A DNA stretch of 64,000 bases. Source: Diadema setosum. Its lineage: Eukaryota; Echinodermata; Echinoidea; Diadematoida; Diadematidae. Positions 1-11,968 of the stretch are shown piece after piece. The translations under genes and the position numbers were made by a program. Positions within the stretch are counted from its first letter, which is position 1. Each line of letters opens with the position of its first letter. The notes under the pieces are model-generated. The model did not search any database. It was given only the letters and a program-made list of their open reading frames with translations, and was not told where the DNA came from. Location: contig CM067075.1 in the NCBI GenBank assembly GCA_033980235.1, positions 19,356,844-19,420,843 of the forward strand. Direction: 5' to 3'.

Positions 1-3000
1 TGTCTTATGTTATATTCTTAGTGAAACTACATACATGTATGAATTTTCACTGTCAAATAAATGGAATGTTCTTCATTTCTTTTTTTTTATGTACTGTGTA
101 GCTTTCCTTCTCTCCCCTATTACTTACTTCACTTTTCAGCTCATTTTGGAAGGAGATATTTTCCTTTTTGCTTCTTGTCCTGTTTGTATAATATTTGTTT
201 CTATTAGAGCTGTATCTCTAGTCATTACATACAGGTGTTCATGATTTCTTATTTTAGCAGGGAGGAAGATATGACTGTTTATTTGAATCAAGTGACATTA
301 ACTTATTTATATAACTGTCATGTGTTTGGAAATATATCCTTGCTATATTAGCTGTTAAATTGATAAAATTTGAAAAGATCAGAAAATCAGAACTGCCTAT
401 AATTGCTAACAACTTGACTGACACCATAGCTGGTACAGAATCATGTTTTTTTTTTCTTTTTTTTTTTCAATTCCAACACCCCTCTGGTTCTGACTTTTTA
501 TTGCACTCAAGATGCAGGCAAACTTGACCTGGTGGTAGAGTAGCTTCCTATGCAGAACACCATTTCAGTGTAAAAGTATAAGGTAGGCCTATAATCAGAA
601 ACCGAGGATGTCACAGTACATTGGGTGCATTTTGAGGCCTACCAGACTTCCCCACCAATATTTGTGCTTCATCATATCCCCCTCCCTAGCAGCCATGTGA
701 TCATCTGTATGTTGAACATGTGCTAAATGCCATTGTATACTGTTTTGTCAAGACATTGTGAAGCTTGGATCACATTACTCTGTGATTTAATGGTTTTGAT
801 CTCAGCCAATCATCCAAAATTTAAAAATGTAAGTTTTAAGTAAGTTGTTCCCCACTCCACCAAAGGGGCCAGGCCAACATTCTTGTCAAGATTATATCCA
901 CAAGATCATTTTCACTAAGAGCTCATTGGGTAAGATGTTTTTGTAATCTCAACAACCAGAATGAGTGACCACTATTGTGCATTGTGGCTCCCTTTTGAAG
1001 TGAAAATACCAAAGTTTAATGAATTACAGGAAAGGATGTTTTGACCGCTGACTGAAAGTGGAAAAAGAGCCTGGAAACTGGATAGCAAATCACACTTGAG
1101 AGGAAGTTTTCCAAGAACAAGATCCTTCTGACTAATGTGATGTTTTGATGACTCAAATGGTATTATTAATGACAAAAGTCATTCATATCCACCATTCAGA
1201 TAAATCATGAATGACTGGTGAAATCAAATATTTAATCCATAGAACACAGCTTGCCTTCCAGCAGAACTACTTATGTCTATGGCGCCACCTCAGAAATAAA
1301 GTTTATCGATCTTTTAAAAGGGCGAGATCTGCTTTCTAGAGCTCTCGAGTGAAGGACCTCAAAGTTGATAACTCTGTGATGTGGTATGAGATCAAAATAC
1401 ATGGCAACAATCATACATGCACACCACCCATTTTAGTATGTGGGACTAATGCTGGAAATCCATATCAGTTCAAAGTCAAAGCTAATTGCATGAACAATGG
1501 TTGTATGTCTGGCAAGTGATCACCTGTCTGCTTTCCTTCCAGCTCAATCTCCTCTCACTCTGAACCAAATTGGCAACTCCGTGTGAGGAAGGCCAGTGTA
1601 GAAAAAGTCTATATAATACTCCAGCATCAAAGTTCACAGTTTTTCTTACTCTCTAAACCTTTGCAGAACATAATTTATTGGCGCCTGTCTGATTTTTTTC
1701 CTCTAAATTTTCGCTTATCTACTTTTCTGATTTTTCTGTTTTCATAAAAAGCAATAAAGTAAAAACGTAATAATACTCTGTGCCCTATTTGCATAATGCA
1801 ATTCTAGAATACACTTAGTAATGTATATTTATCTATGATGTCAAACCTGTTGTTTACAATTTCATTTAGAATTAATGCTGTTTCTATGATACGGTAACCA
1901 TCATACCTTGTCATCAGCACTGTAATCTTTTAATCCATTTGTATAGTGCAATCATGCTGTCTAAATATTGTTTTGATGCTATGCAATGACATATGACGTA
2001 GGTCTAAGTCATGTACAGTCAAAGCATTTGTTGCCATTCTTGGGATTTTGATGACACCATTTTGTCTTTCTCTCTATGTGGCAGTGGAGGGACAACAATT
2101 TTAGGTCCTCTGGAAGGGCGATCCTCTTAATGCTACCCTGCCTAAATAATGTCATATTCTCATCAGTGTTTTTCTCATCAGAAGCATTTTGAAGTTAAAA
2201 ACATAAGTGATAGTGATGGCCATGTAAATCACCTAAAATTCACACATGTTAGAGGTGTCCAATCCATAGTGCATATACTGATTACACTGTATGGTTGTTT
2301 GATGTGAGACAGTGTGTGCAAGGGTTTAGTCTGAATTTGGAATTCACGGCAGAAGTGGGGTTCCACCCTCTACCTTTCCAGCACCCTCCCATGACACTCT
2401 GCAACAGAAACAAGGAGTTGGGTAAAGAGAGATAAATGATGGCAGATTCCCCAGTCCTGAGATATGCGCATGACATTCTAACTGGCTGTGTAATCTTATT
2501 ACTAATCCCATTATAGTCAGCCGTAATCTAATGAAGATGGCAGGCTACTGGGGTGTAGCAGATAGAGTGAAGTATTCGCCCCTAGGCGGCAGGCTATAAC
2601 TTCTTTGCCTTTAAGGTGGCAAATAATCTGTGGACATACTCCTTATTCGGGTGTGATGTTAAAAAGTCTAGAGTGTAGAGTTCAAGTCTGTACAATGTTA
2701 TTTTTTAAAATCAAAATGGTTTTGCGGTCATGATGTCTGATTGTTGGTGTAGTTAGTCTCAAAGTGAAAGATGATGTGATAGGAAGGATTTGATATAGTA
2801 TAACCTAGCAACAAACTTCACAGAGGAAAGATGATTGTACTCAAGGATATTGCTTTTGAGAGAAATTATTCCATACATGTATCTGATATTAATCTCAAGC
2901 TGTATTTGTGGTAAAACTGGTACATGATAATATATACAAAAAATACAAAACTTTTTTTTTTTTTTTTTTTTTACATGAGTTTTGATATTCATCCTTTCAC

Positions 3001-3262
3001 CTAGAACTATAGAGTTCTATATCATAACAGATAGACATGTGAGAACAAGAAAATGAAAATGTATAAAGTATGGTGAGTTTTGACCTTGTCAGTATGGCTA
3101 TGATCATCAATATTAAAGTTTTGAATTTTCTGTCTTATAAGAAACATGAAATGTAATATTCCTAATGTCAGTGGGGTTGTGGAATGCTGGCCAAGAAAGT
3201 GAAGTTATACAGTAAAGACAACTCCCGTTATAACATAGTCTGGCAGTTTTCTTTTGTAATAT

Positions 3263-4084
3263 AGTCAAACCTGTCTATAGCGGCCACCCAAGGGAAACAA
3301 CAAAAGTGGTCACTATAGACAGGTGGCCACTATAGACAGGTTGTTGGCCATTTTGAATTTCAATTCTTCCATTTTATGATAGCAGAAAATGCCACACGCT
3401 ATTCTGAAAAAACAGCAACCAGCAAATAAGTTTGCATGTGCAGGTATTATGGGGATTTTTGTTGTACAATTCACGTCATTTTATTTTTTTTTTCTTTGCC
3501 TGCTTCTGTTCTTTTGGATTTTAGAAATAAGATTTTGGGCCTGAGGAACTGCTCTGGTTCATACCGGTTTACATTAATGGGGTTCACGAGTGAGTTCGAG
3601 GGAATTGATAATGTGTGAAGCTGATGTAAGCAACAAACAATACCCAGACAAGTATCATATTTTCCTTATTCAAGGGGACTTAAACACTAATAAGTTGGCA
3701 TTTTGGTAAAATTCTAAGATGATATTAGGAGTTGTCTTTGCCGTTGTAGCATCTATTCAATCAAGTTAGTGGTAAGACGGCTTTTCGTGGCAAAGAGCTG
3801 CATTGTCAATCATGTCTGTGTGATTGTGACTGAGCTATTAAAAACTCAGTAGAATTCACGCAATGAACGTAAAAGACATTGTATTTATGGCTGATTTAAC
3901 GGTTCAGCTAAATTTTTGTGGCTGCTATACGCAGGTAGATATTCACCACGAGATACGAAATGAGTGGCCGCTGGCCGCGTCAGACAGGTTGCCGCTATAT
4001 AGAGGGTCCATAATGCAGCAATTTTGTGCGGGGGATTTTTCAGTGGCCGCTATAAGCAGGTGGCTGCTAAGACAGGTTTGACTG
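3263..4084. mobile_element. TA-flanked inverted-repeat element, about 820 bp
   Basis: The left end is AGTCAAACCTGTCTATAGCG. The right end ...AGACAGGTTTGACTG is its inverted counterpart, with TA adjoining both sides. 'gccactatagacaggt' phrases repeat internally near both ends. No intact ORF is convincing. Confidence 0.75.
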
Positions 4085-5203
4085 TATATAAATTTTGTTA
4101 AGCTGAACAGTAAAGTACATAAAATTATGTAGATGATAATTTAGGACCTGAGTTTTTACTTCGTTGTGATGAGAATTTCATTGTAACCATGTTCATTGTT
4201 ATGGGAGTGCACTATATCTGAATATGTATACCATTGTAAAATTGTCAGTTTATGTATTTTCTTTTTGTCTGTCATATCTGCACTAAAGTGATGACAAGAA
4301 TCAGCCTTATTCTTACATTTATCTTCTGTTTAGTCTGCATCTATGTGAAAATAAGCACATAGCTGACTTATAAGGATTATAAAGCTCAATGTTCTTTACT
4401 TTAATGGTAGGCTTGCATCAAAGATTATGAACTCAGCACTGATTCACCCTCGATATTCTGTCGGTATTTGCGATGATGCAAGAGGCGATCCCAATGGAGT
4501 GACACATCTATATTTCAAGAATGGCATTTTGCTGGTGGGGCAACAAACCCTTGTATCTAACAAATGCCAAATGTTCAGGAGAGCAAAGAAACATGGCAGC
4601 GAAAATACTATAGCAAATGGGATTGCCTTTCTTTTGACATCCATGATGGCTTCATTTTTAGGGGTAAGACAGCTAGGACAGGACATCACTTAACTGATTA
4701 TTAAACACTTAATCAAAAAAGTGATTTTCACCAAAATTTGAGATACAAGGTATTGGCACCCCAGCAACAATTTTCTTTCCCTGGCAAAAATATCCAATCA
4801 CAAGAATGCTCCTGAAACATCTGGCCATTATCAAGATTCTAATCTTCTCTATTCAACATTATGCATGTTCGCCTACCAGACAGCATCAAGTGTGCATTGT
4901 AATCAGACAAATTGGGAAATATGAAAATGTCTTGTTCAATCCTCAGATTTCATTAGACTTTGAGGGGAGCTCCCCCATAAGATTCCAAGGCCCCAGCTCC
5001 TAAGTGAATAACAAATTTTGCGAATGGCAAATTGTCTGTCTCGTAATCTTCTCACCAAATATAATCTGTACTAGGATGATCAATAATGCACATCTTCAGT
5101 AGATGTGAAATGCCTGGTCAGGAAATAACTTTTAGGAGTTAGGACAAACAAATCTTACATTTCTTACATGTTTTTTCATATATGCATTGTCTCTTGCAGA
5201 ACC

Positions 5204-5205
<2 letters not shown>

Positions 5206-5245
<40 letters not shown>

Positions 5246-5259
5246 TACACACGCGCGTG

Positions 5260-5295
<36 letters not shown>

Positions 5296-5296
5296 T
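5206..5296. repeat. (CA)n microsatellite
   Basis: About 90 bases of CA repeat with a few changes (cgc, cat, caa). His/Thr-rich ORFs over it are artefacts. Confidence 0.98.
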
Positions 5297-6248
5297 GTTC
5301 ATTTATGGAAATGGGAGTTACAAAGACGCCTATTGTTATTTATATATAGCATTTACTACCATTTTTCAACCCCCCCCCCCCCCAAAAAAAAAGAAAAGAA
5401 AAGAACAGTTTTTTGACCCTCAGAATACTGCAGTGCTGTTTTCTCCCATCTTTTGATTTATTCAATAGATCCATTATTGTACAAGGAGTAAATTCAAACA
5501 ACACTACTTAACATGATAGACAGGTAGTAAACCAAATGAAGTTAGTGGTGTTTTTTTTTTTTATTTATCTTGCCTTGCAAAATGCTACTTTTGTTAGCAA
5601 TATGTTCAATGAAATGAAATCTGATGAGAAGTTAAATTTCTACCAGTCACACAAAAGTTTATCTTGATGTATCAATGTGTTTTGTAGTGGTATGAAATTT
5701 GGTATCACATACCCTTAGTTGTGACCTGCCCCCCTCCCCCTGTACATTCGTGATTTTTTATTCTTTTGAAAAGGGGATATGTCCAAAGGGCTCAATACAA
5801 GAAAAAAAAAAAAAAAGATCCCTAAATCGTTGGAATAGGGGTATTTTAGCATTTTTCCCGAAAATATTTTTGATAAGTTTTGAAATCTTTCCTGAACAAT
5901 CCCCCATAAAGGGTTAGTTTTAACCCCCCCCCCCCCCCCAAAAAAAAAAGAAAAAAAAAATCCGAAATAGGGGTTGTGTGGCTTCTTGGTTGTTGCCCCG
6001 ATTTTCCTGAATGTGCCTAATGTGCATGCTTTGCTGCGGAGTATGCAGGGCTGGCATTTTTTCTTTTTTCACAGGACATTTCACACTCATGTGCCGCACA
6101 CACATTATGCCCCTTGCATGTATGCTAGCAGCTTTCCCTTCAAAAAGCCCATGATGAGAGGTATGGGGGGGGGGGGAGGTGCTGCCTTGATGGTTTCTTT
6201 TTTCAGCTCATGATAGGGGGTCAAAATCCTAACCCAGTTCGGCTTGTG

Positions 6249-6501
6249 CTGAAAGGGTGGGTTGGGTGGTGGCGCGTCGCGTTAATGGGAACACCACCCT
6301 TCGTCCAAAGCCCCCCCGGTTTTGCCGAAAGGGTGCGTTGGGAGCGTTGGGTCGCGTCGCGTTGACTGGAACCCCACCCTTCGTCCAAAGCCCCCCGGTT
6401 TTGCCGAAAGGGTGCGTTGGGAGCGTTGGGTCGTGTCACGTTGACTGGAACCCCACCCTTTGTCCAAAGCCCCCCCGGTTTTGCCGAAAGGGTGCGTTGG
6501 T
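6249..6501. repeat. Minisatellite, about 80-bp unit, three copies plus a partial
   Basis: The anchor gaaagggtgcgttgg starts near 6251, 6327, 6406 and 6486 (spacings 76, 79 and 80). Units are GC-rich, with few stops in several frames on both strands. The short ORFs across it are translations of the repeat. Confidence 0.88.
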
Positions 6502-6605
6502 ACTTTTTCTCATGTAATATTGAAAGACGAGTTTTGAATTTATATTTAACCTAGAAACAACCATTTCAAAGAGGCTATCGTCCAGATCGGTTTACACTCT
6601 ATTAC

Positions 6606-6860
6606 CTTTTGGTCTACAGCCAGTTGGTCTAATAGACTGTTTGATATCAGTTGGTCTAATAACCAGTTGGTCTAGTCATCATTTCGTCCAATTACTGTTT
6701 GGTCTAATTGTTATTTGGTTTAATTACTATTTGGTTTACAGTCAATTCGTCTAATAATAGCCATTTTGTCTAGTTTTTGGTCTATTATGAGTTGGTCTAA
6801 TTCCATTTCGTCTAATCATCAAATTGTCTAAAATAAAACCAAATTTGTCCAATATAAATT
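6606..6860. repeat. Degenerate 'TTGGTCTAAT' phrase repeat
   Basis: The phrase CAGTTGGTCTAAT or ATTTCGTCTAAT recurs about every 20 bases with small changes in one orientation. The same phrase family occurs at 50805-51190. Confidence 0.8.
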
Positions 6861-7297
6861 TGGTGAACACATCAATAAAAAGGCCTTCCCCCCCAAAAAA
6901 AAAAAAAAAAATAGCCCAGTTGGTCATAATCATGGAATCATGAGAAACACTTTTATCGTACTGTGGCATTTGGGGATTTATTTGTCCGTTTGGGCTGCTT
7001 TGTGCTTTTGAGCAGAATATACGAAGTTGCCACGCCGTCGACTGAGTTGGAGGTGTGAACGTAGCACATAAAGAGTTAAAGGGGGTATCTTCTGAGTGGT
7101 GGAGGCCATGAGTGAACCTATCAGAGGATGTTCAAACCATTGATATTCATGAATCCATTTATATGACAATATCATAATGTCATATTTAAAAAAAAATCAT
7201 TGCATTCTTCAAGGGTCCTTGTACCTTATCTTGGTTATGTAAATTGATATTGACTTTTCCTTGATTCTGCAAATATATTCATATTTGTCTGTCCCAG

Positions 7298-7532
7298 ATC
7301 CCTACAGACAAACTCTCCCATGCTGGGTCAATCTTCCGCACCATCCTCCTCGCCAAATCCCCACATCTTATTAAGGACAGGAAGTACAACCTCCGAACCT
7401 ACAGGAAGTGCATGGTGGGCTCTGAGATGGTTGATTGGCTGATGCAGCAAGGTCAGATGATGTTGGTGAGGTCACGCCCCCAAGCCATCGGCATGTGGCA
7501 GGCATTGCTTGAAGAGGGTGTCATCACAGAAG
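7298..7532 (+). CDS. RAPGEF4: Epac exon a: DEP domain, first part
   Basis: It encodes residues 1-78 of the partial protein, including [20 protein letters not shown] and a WLMQQG stretch typical of the membrane-targeting DEP domain of Epac proteins. The acceptor is gtcccag and the donor is gaag|gtagac, which leaves one base of a split codon. It is the most 5' exon I can recognise, so the gene continues upstream. Confidence 0.9.
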
Positions 7533-10500
7533 GTAGACAATAGTCAGCTCTTCTTTACTTTTAATGTTATTGTTATGGGCACTGCTATTATCAGTTGCAA
7601 TGTAATGACATATTAGGATGCATATGATATTACTTTAATTGGTGTAATATTCTTATCTAAATTTGCATTTTATGCAACAAAACATATGCATTGATATCGT
7701 CCAATTTGTCTTTGGAGAAGAGCCACTTTGATGATGTGTACATGTATCTTTATGGTGTCAATTTAGAGTATAGCTCTGGTTGTCTAGACTACTTCTCCAA
7801 AATGTACAACCAATCATTTATCGTTGACACAATTTCCTTGCCCAGTGTGCAGAGAGCATCCTTTCCAAGATGCCCAGCATCACTACCGGTTTCGGGAGGA
7901 TGACCTGGGCATCACCAGCACACCAACATCCTCCCAGAAGAAGGCTGCTGAGGAGGAATTGCCAGAGATCATTGCGATGCTGGCCAAGGTCGCCCCAGAT
8001 GCCATGATGAGACTCATTCTCCGCAAACCGTGAGTATCCCATCATTCCTCCTACTTCCCTTTTGGTTGCTGCAGACCCTCTGTAATTGTTTCCCTGTGTC
8101 ACCCACTGTTTCATATTATTGTCTCTTCATGTGCTGTATAAAGCATTCATTGATGCAAAATTGTATCTTTTGTGTATTGTATGCAGTATCAAAATGTTTG
8201 TTGGATGGTGCTAGTTTTATGGCAAAAAGCTACTATTTTTTAAGAATTGATTTACTGATGTCAAAGGTATTAGCTTTCTGTTTGACAGAGAAATTCATCG
8301 ACTACATCATAACTTTGCGTGCCTAAATTGTCATTGTTAGTGATATTATTCTTTTAGATTGAAATATTGAGTGTTCTTAATTCTTTGATGTTAATTCCAA
8401 AATATGTTTTTCAGTTATGTGATAATATAATTTTGGTTACACTGGGATTGCAAGGTTTTGAATGAGCTCTTGATTTTCATGAGGGTTAGGAAATATAAAC
8501 AAAAGTCAGATTGAAAGAAACCATAAATCCACAAATACAAAATGACAGTTATTTCATTGCTCATTATTTTCAGTGAACATGTAACATGTAGAAAAGAAAA
8601 CATCACAGCAAAAATGCAGTTTATCACAGAGTTTCAAAACTTATCACATACCGAAGAAAGTGGCTGATGTAGAAAATGTACATGTATGTTTCTGTGAAAA
8701 TCAAATTTCTTACCACATATTTGATGCTTTTTTTTATCGAGAGAAAATTGGACAGTAGAGAAGAAATATTTGATGATCTCTGTCACAGTCACAAGCTTAA
8801 AAATGTACCAAAAGCTGGATTGCAGCATGTTGCATATATTAGGAGTTTCATTGTGTCTTGCTGCTTCTTGTTCTTTGTCTACTTCTTGATTATCTCCTTA
8901 TCCCTTCATGTTTCATAGATTTCCAGATTTAACCCATTTAGGATGGTTTGATTTTGCTACAACACGCATTTCCCATAGATGCTTGCCCGAGTATACTCGG
9001 GACTCGTCCTCAACGGGTTAAAGTCCCTTGATATCTCAGACAAACTCAAACTTGAAAATTTCATCAAAGTTAGCACCTGGCAAAGGTTCTCACATGTGTA
9101 TCTTTAGCTGATTAGCGGTGTGTACCTTTAAGTTCAATCTCCTTTCCTCTTTGAAAGGTGAGAGGGGTGGTTTGGGTCTCCGAGTGATCCAGTGATACTT
9201 TCCTTAAAATGTGAAGAGAGAAAGCTATTAGAAATTCCAGTGATTCTTTCCTTAAGACATGTGATGAGACAAAGCTGTCAGAAATTCAAAACATTTTGAG
9301 ATGGATCTTTTTATTGTTCTAAGCAAGCAAAGTTTAAGAGATAACATGTTACTAATAGTTAAAGGTGTAAGTCTTGGACCAATGCTTGTGACTACATGAT
9401 GCATTATTTGTAATATATCAGTGGTGAGTGTGCTTTTTTTTTCAATAAACATTTCTATGCATGAAGTTTACAGTAAAAAATGTAAATTCATTTATGTATG
9501 ATTAATGACACTTTTACTATTGTCATGTTCAGTGTTTTATAGACTGTATTTCACGCAATTTTTCAAACATTCCCATTTGCCATATATTCCTAATGAAATG
9601 TCTCAAGCTAGTGATGCTCAATGTTTAGTTTCCATCACAAGAGAAGCTATAAGCTTTGTTTATGTGAGAGAATATGTTTATTACTGTTTATGTTATAGTG
9701 AGAACATTAGAAGAGGTTGTTAGAGACAAAATTGATCAAGACAAATGACATGAAAAGATTTAAGAATTCTTAGGAAGATGATGTCAGCTGCTTAAATGGC
9801 CTGAGGGTACCAATCTGGTAATGATGAAAACATGACTTTATTAATGTGCATAATGGATAAGAATCAATACAATGCCTCCTGTATAGTCAGACTAATGGGC
9901 CACAACTTGTGACCTTGATGTACAAAACCATGCTTAGCATGTTTACCTAATCATTTGCACACATTGCTTATCATAAGACTTAAACTTGGTAATGGGTTTG
10001 CAAAGATGCTGCTCTCGTTGGCATTCATGGTTTTTTTTTTTTCTCCAGTACGAGGAATTGTAGCTTCCTAAAAATATAAAATACAACAAATATTCAAAAA
10101 GAATTTTATTTTTGTAAGTGATTCAGAGGTCTGAGGCCACGAGTCTGAGCCTTTTATCCAGTCACTGATTTAAAAATTCATAATTTAGTCATCTTTTTAT
10201 AGATGTAAAGGAAAATTTATGTTAAAGATAATAAAAAGTTTTGGTACCTCAAAAGTTTCCCTGAATTTCCTTGTCTTGGTTTGTGTTTCATGTTAAAGTA
10301 TGTTGTCTGTGAGAATTACTCGCCCCAAAGTGCTCTCACGTCTTAGTCATCATGCAATAATGGTTTCGTACCAGAGCCGTCGCCGTACAGCGTCGATAAA
10401 TATTGTACGAACCCACTGACTGCGACCAGCAGCGTGCTGCCCATTGTACGCATAGCTAACTGCGACCAGCAGCCTTGTACGCATAGCGTAATGGGGCTTC

Positions 10501-11915
10501 ACATTGTAGCATTCAGGATCATGACAGAATTAGTATCGCGGGTAAATGGCAACTTAAAATCCAAAAATTTCTTCGATTTGAAGACTTACCAATTAAGTTG
10601 AAGTATTGAAAACAGGCTTCGAACAACGTTTGGTTCTGCCAATAGTCCCTTTCTTTTCGAATTGATGACTGAATGTGACTCGGTCGAGAGGACCTTGGGA
10701 GAGCTACTACACTGACTACTACGGCCAACGCATGCGCACACAAACATCTTATCCGTAGATGGATTTGAAATTTGTGCGCATGTGATGTGTTCGCATGCAC
10801 TGGCTGTAGTATTCAGTGTATGGTAGCTCTCCCGAGGTCCTCTCGACCGAGTCACATTCAGTCATCAATTCGAACAGAAAGGGACTATAGGCAGAACCAA
10901 ACGTTGTTCGAAGTCTGTTTTCAATACTTCACCTTAATTGGTAAGTCTTCAAATCGAAGAAATTTTTGGATTTTAAGTTGCCATTTACCCGCGATACTAA
11001 TTCTGTCATGATCCTGAATGCTACAATGCGAAGCCCGATTACGCTATGCGTATGGGACTGCTGGTCGCTATGCGTATGGGGCTGCTGGTCGCAGATAATT
11101 GCATGATTACTAAGACATGAGAGCACTTTGGGGCGAGTAAGTCTCACAGTGTTAGTTGTATGAAAGGTACTTTAACCTGAAACACAAACTAAGACAAGGA
11201 AATTCAAGGAAACTTTTGAGGTACCAAAACTTTTTATTATCTTTAATTATGCAGGCTGGAGTCATAGTTTTAATAGAATATGAATCATTTAAAAGGTTGG
11301 ATTCGCTAAGAGACTTTTCTTAAGCATTATTATCCCATGTATTGATAGTAATAGTGGCAGCAGTAGTGCTCTTTCTGGTAGTTCTGATGGCATTTATTAT
11401 ATTATTTTTCATATCATTGGTACTTCTGTTCAAGAATACCCATGGGTATCTAATATGCTTAAGTATGGCATTCTTATGTTTGTGTGAGTATGTGTGAGTA
11501 TGTGTGTGTTCTTGTGTGGTAATGGCTGCTTGTATACATCCTGTTTTCTGACAAGATGACATTATTAAAGGGCTGGATGCTAAGTAGACTTTAGCCTAGG
11601 CTGTGAATACTAGATTGCAGTTGATGAAAGATTAATGTTGCCTCCTAATTTGAAAGCCTATTAACATTATTTTGTTCAAGTTTTTGCTGAAAGCTCTGGT
11701 TGCAGTCATTACTAGATCCAAAGATTCAGCGAATCATGGGAATGTTGTACAGCAAATAGGATTTCAGAGCGTGTTAAACAGGAGAGCCTATTGCCTGCCG
11801 CCAGGTGCATACAACCTTGTTCAAGATGTTCTACCTTTGGTGTGTGATTTTCTTGGACACAGTCTTAACCCTTTAACACCTACTTGCCAATGGTTTCCTG
11901 TTCATTTAAAATAGC

Positions 11916-11968
<53 letters not shown>

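Larger units (their letters stand above)
1..7297. other. Non-coding upstream stretch, probably Epac intron
   Basis: AT-rich. Apart from the element at 3263-4084, the CA repeat, poly-C/poly-A runs near 5371-5405 and 5923-5965, the minisatellite and the phrase repeat, I see nothing supportable. No further Epac exon was recognised. Confidence 0.6.

Noticed and set aside
1345..1520. A stretch reading like a fibronectin-III fragment (VKDLKVDNSVMWYEIKIHG, then YQFKVKA)
   Set aside because: No splice sites fit, it ends in a stop and the flanks show no homology. It could be a decayed exon or chance.
4427..4693. Overlapping open frames on both strands (88 and 81 codons)
   Set aside because: Neither is recognisable, codon use is not gene-like, and the size is within chance for this sequence.
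5168..5456. His/Thr-rich ORFs
   Set aside because: Translations of the CA microsatellite.
6221..6517. Three overlapping proline-rich ORFs
   Set aside because: Translations of the 80-bp minisatellite in different frames.
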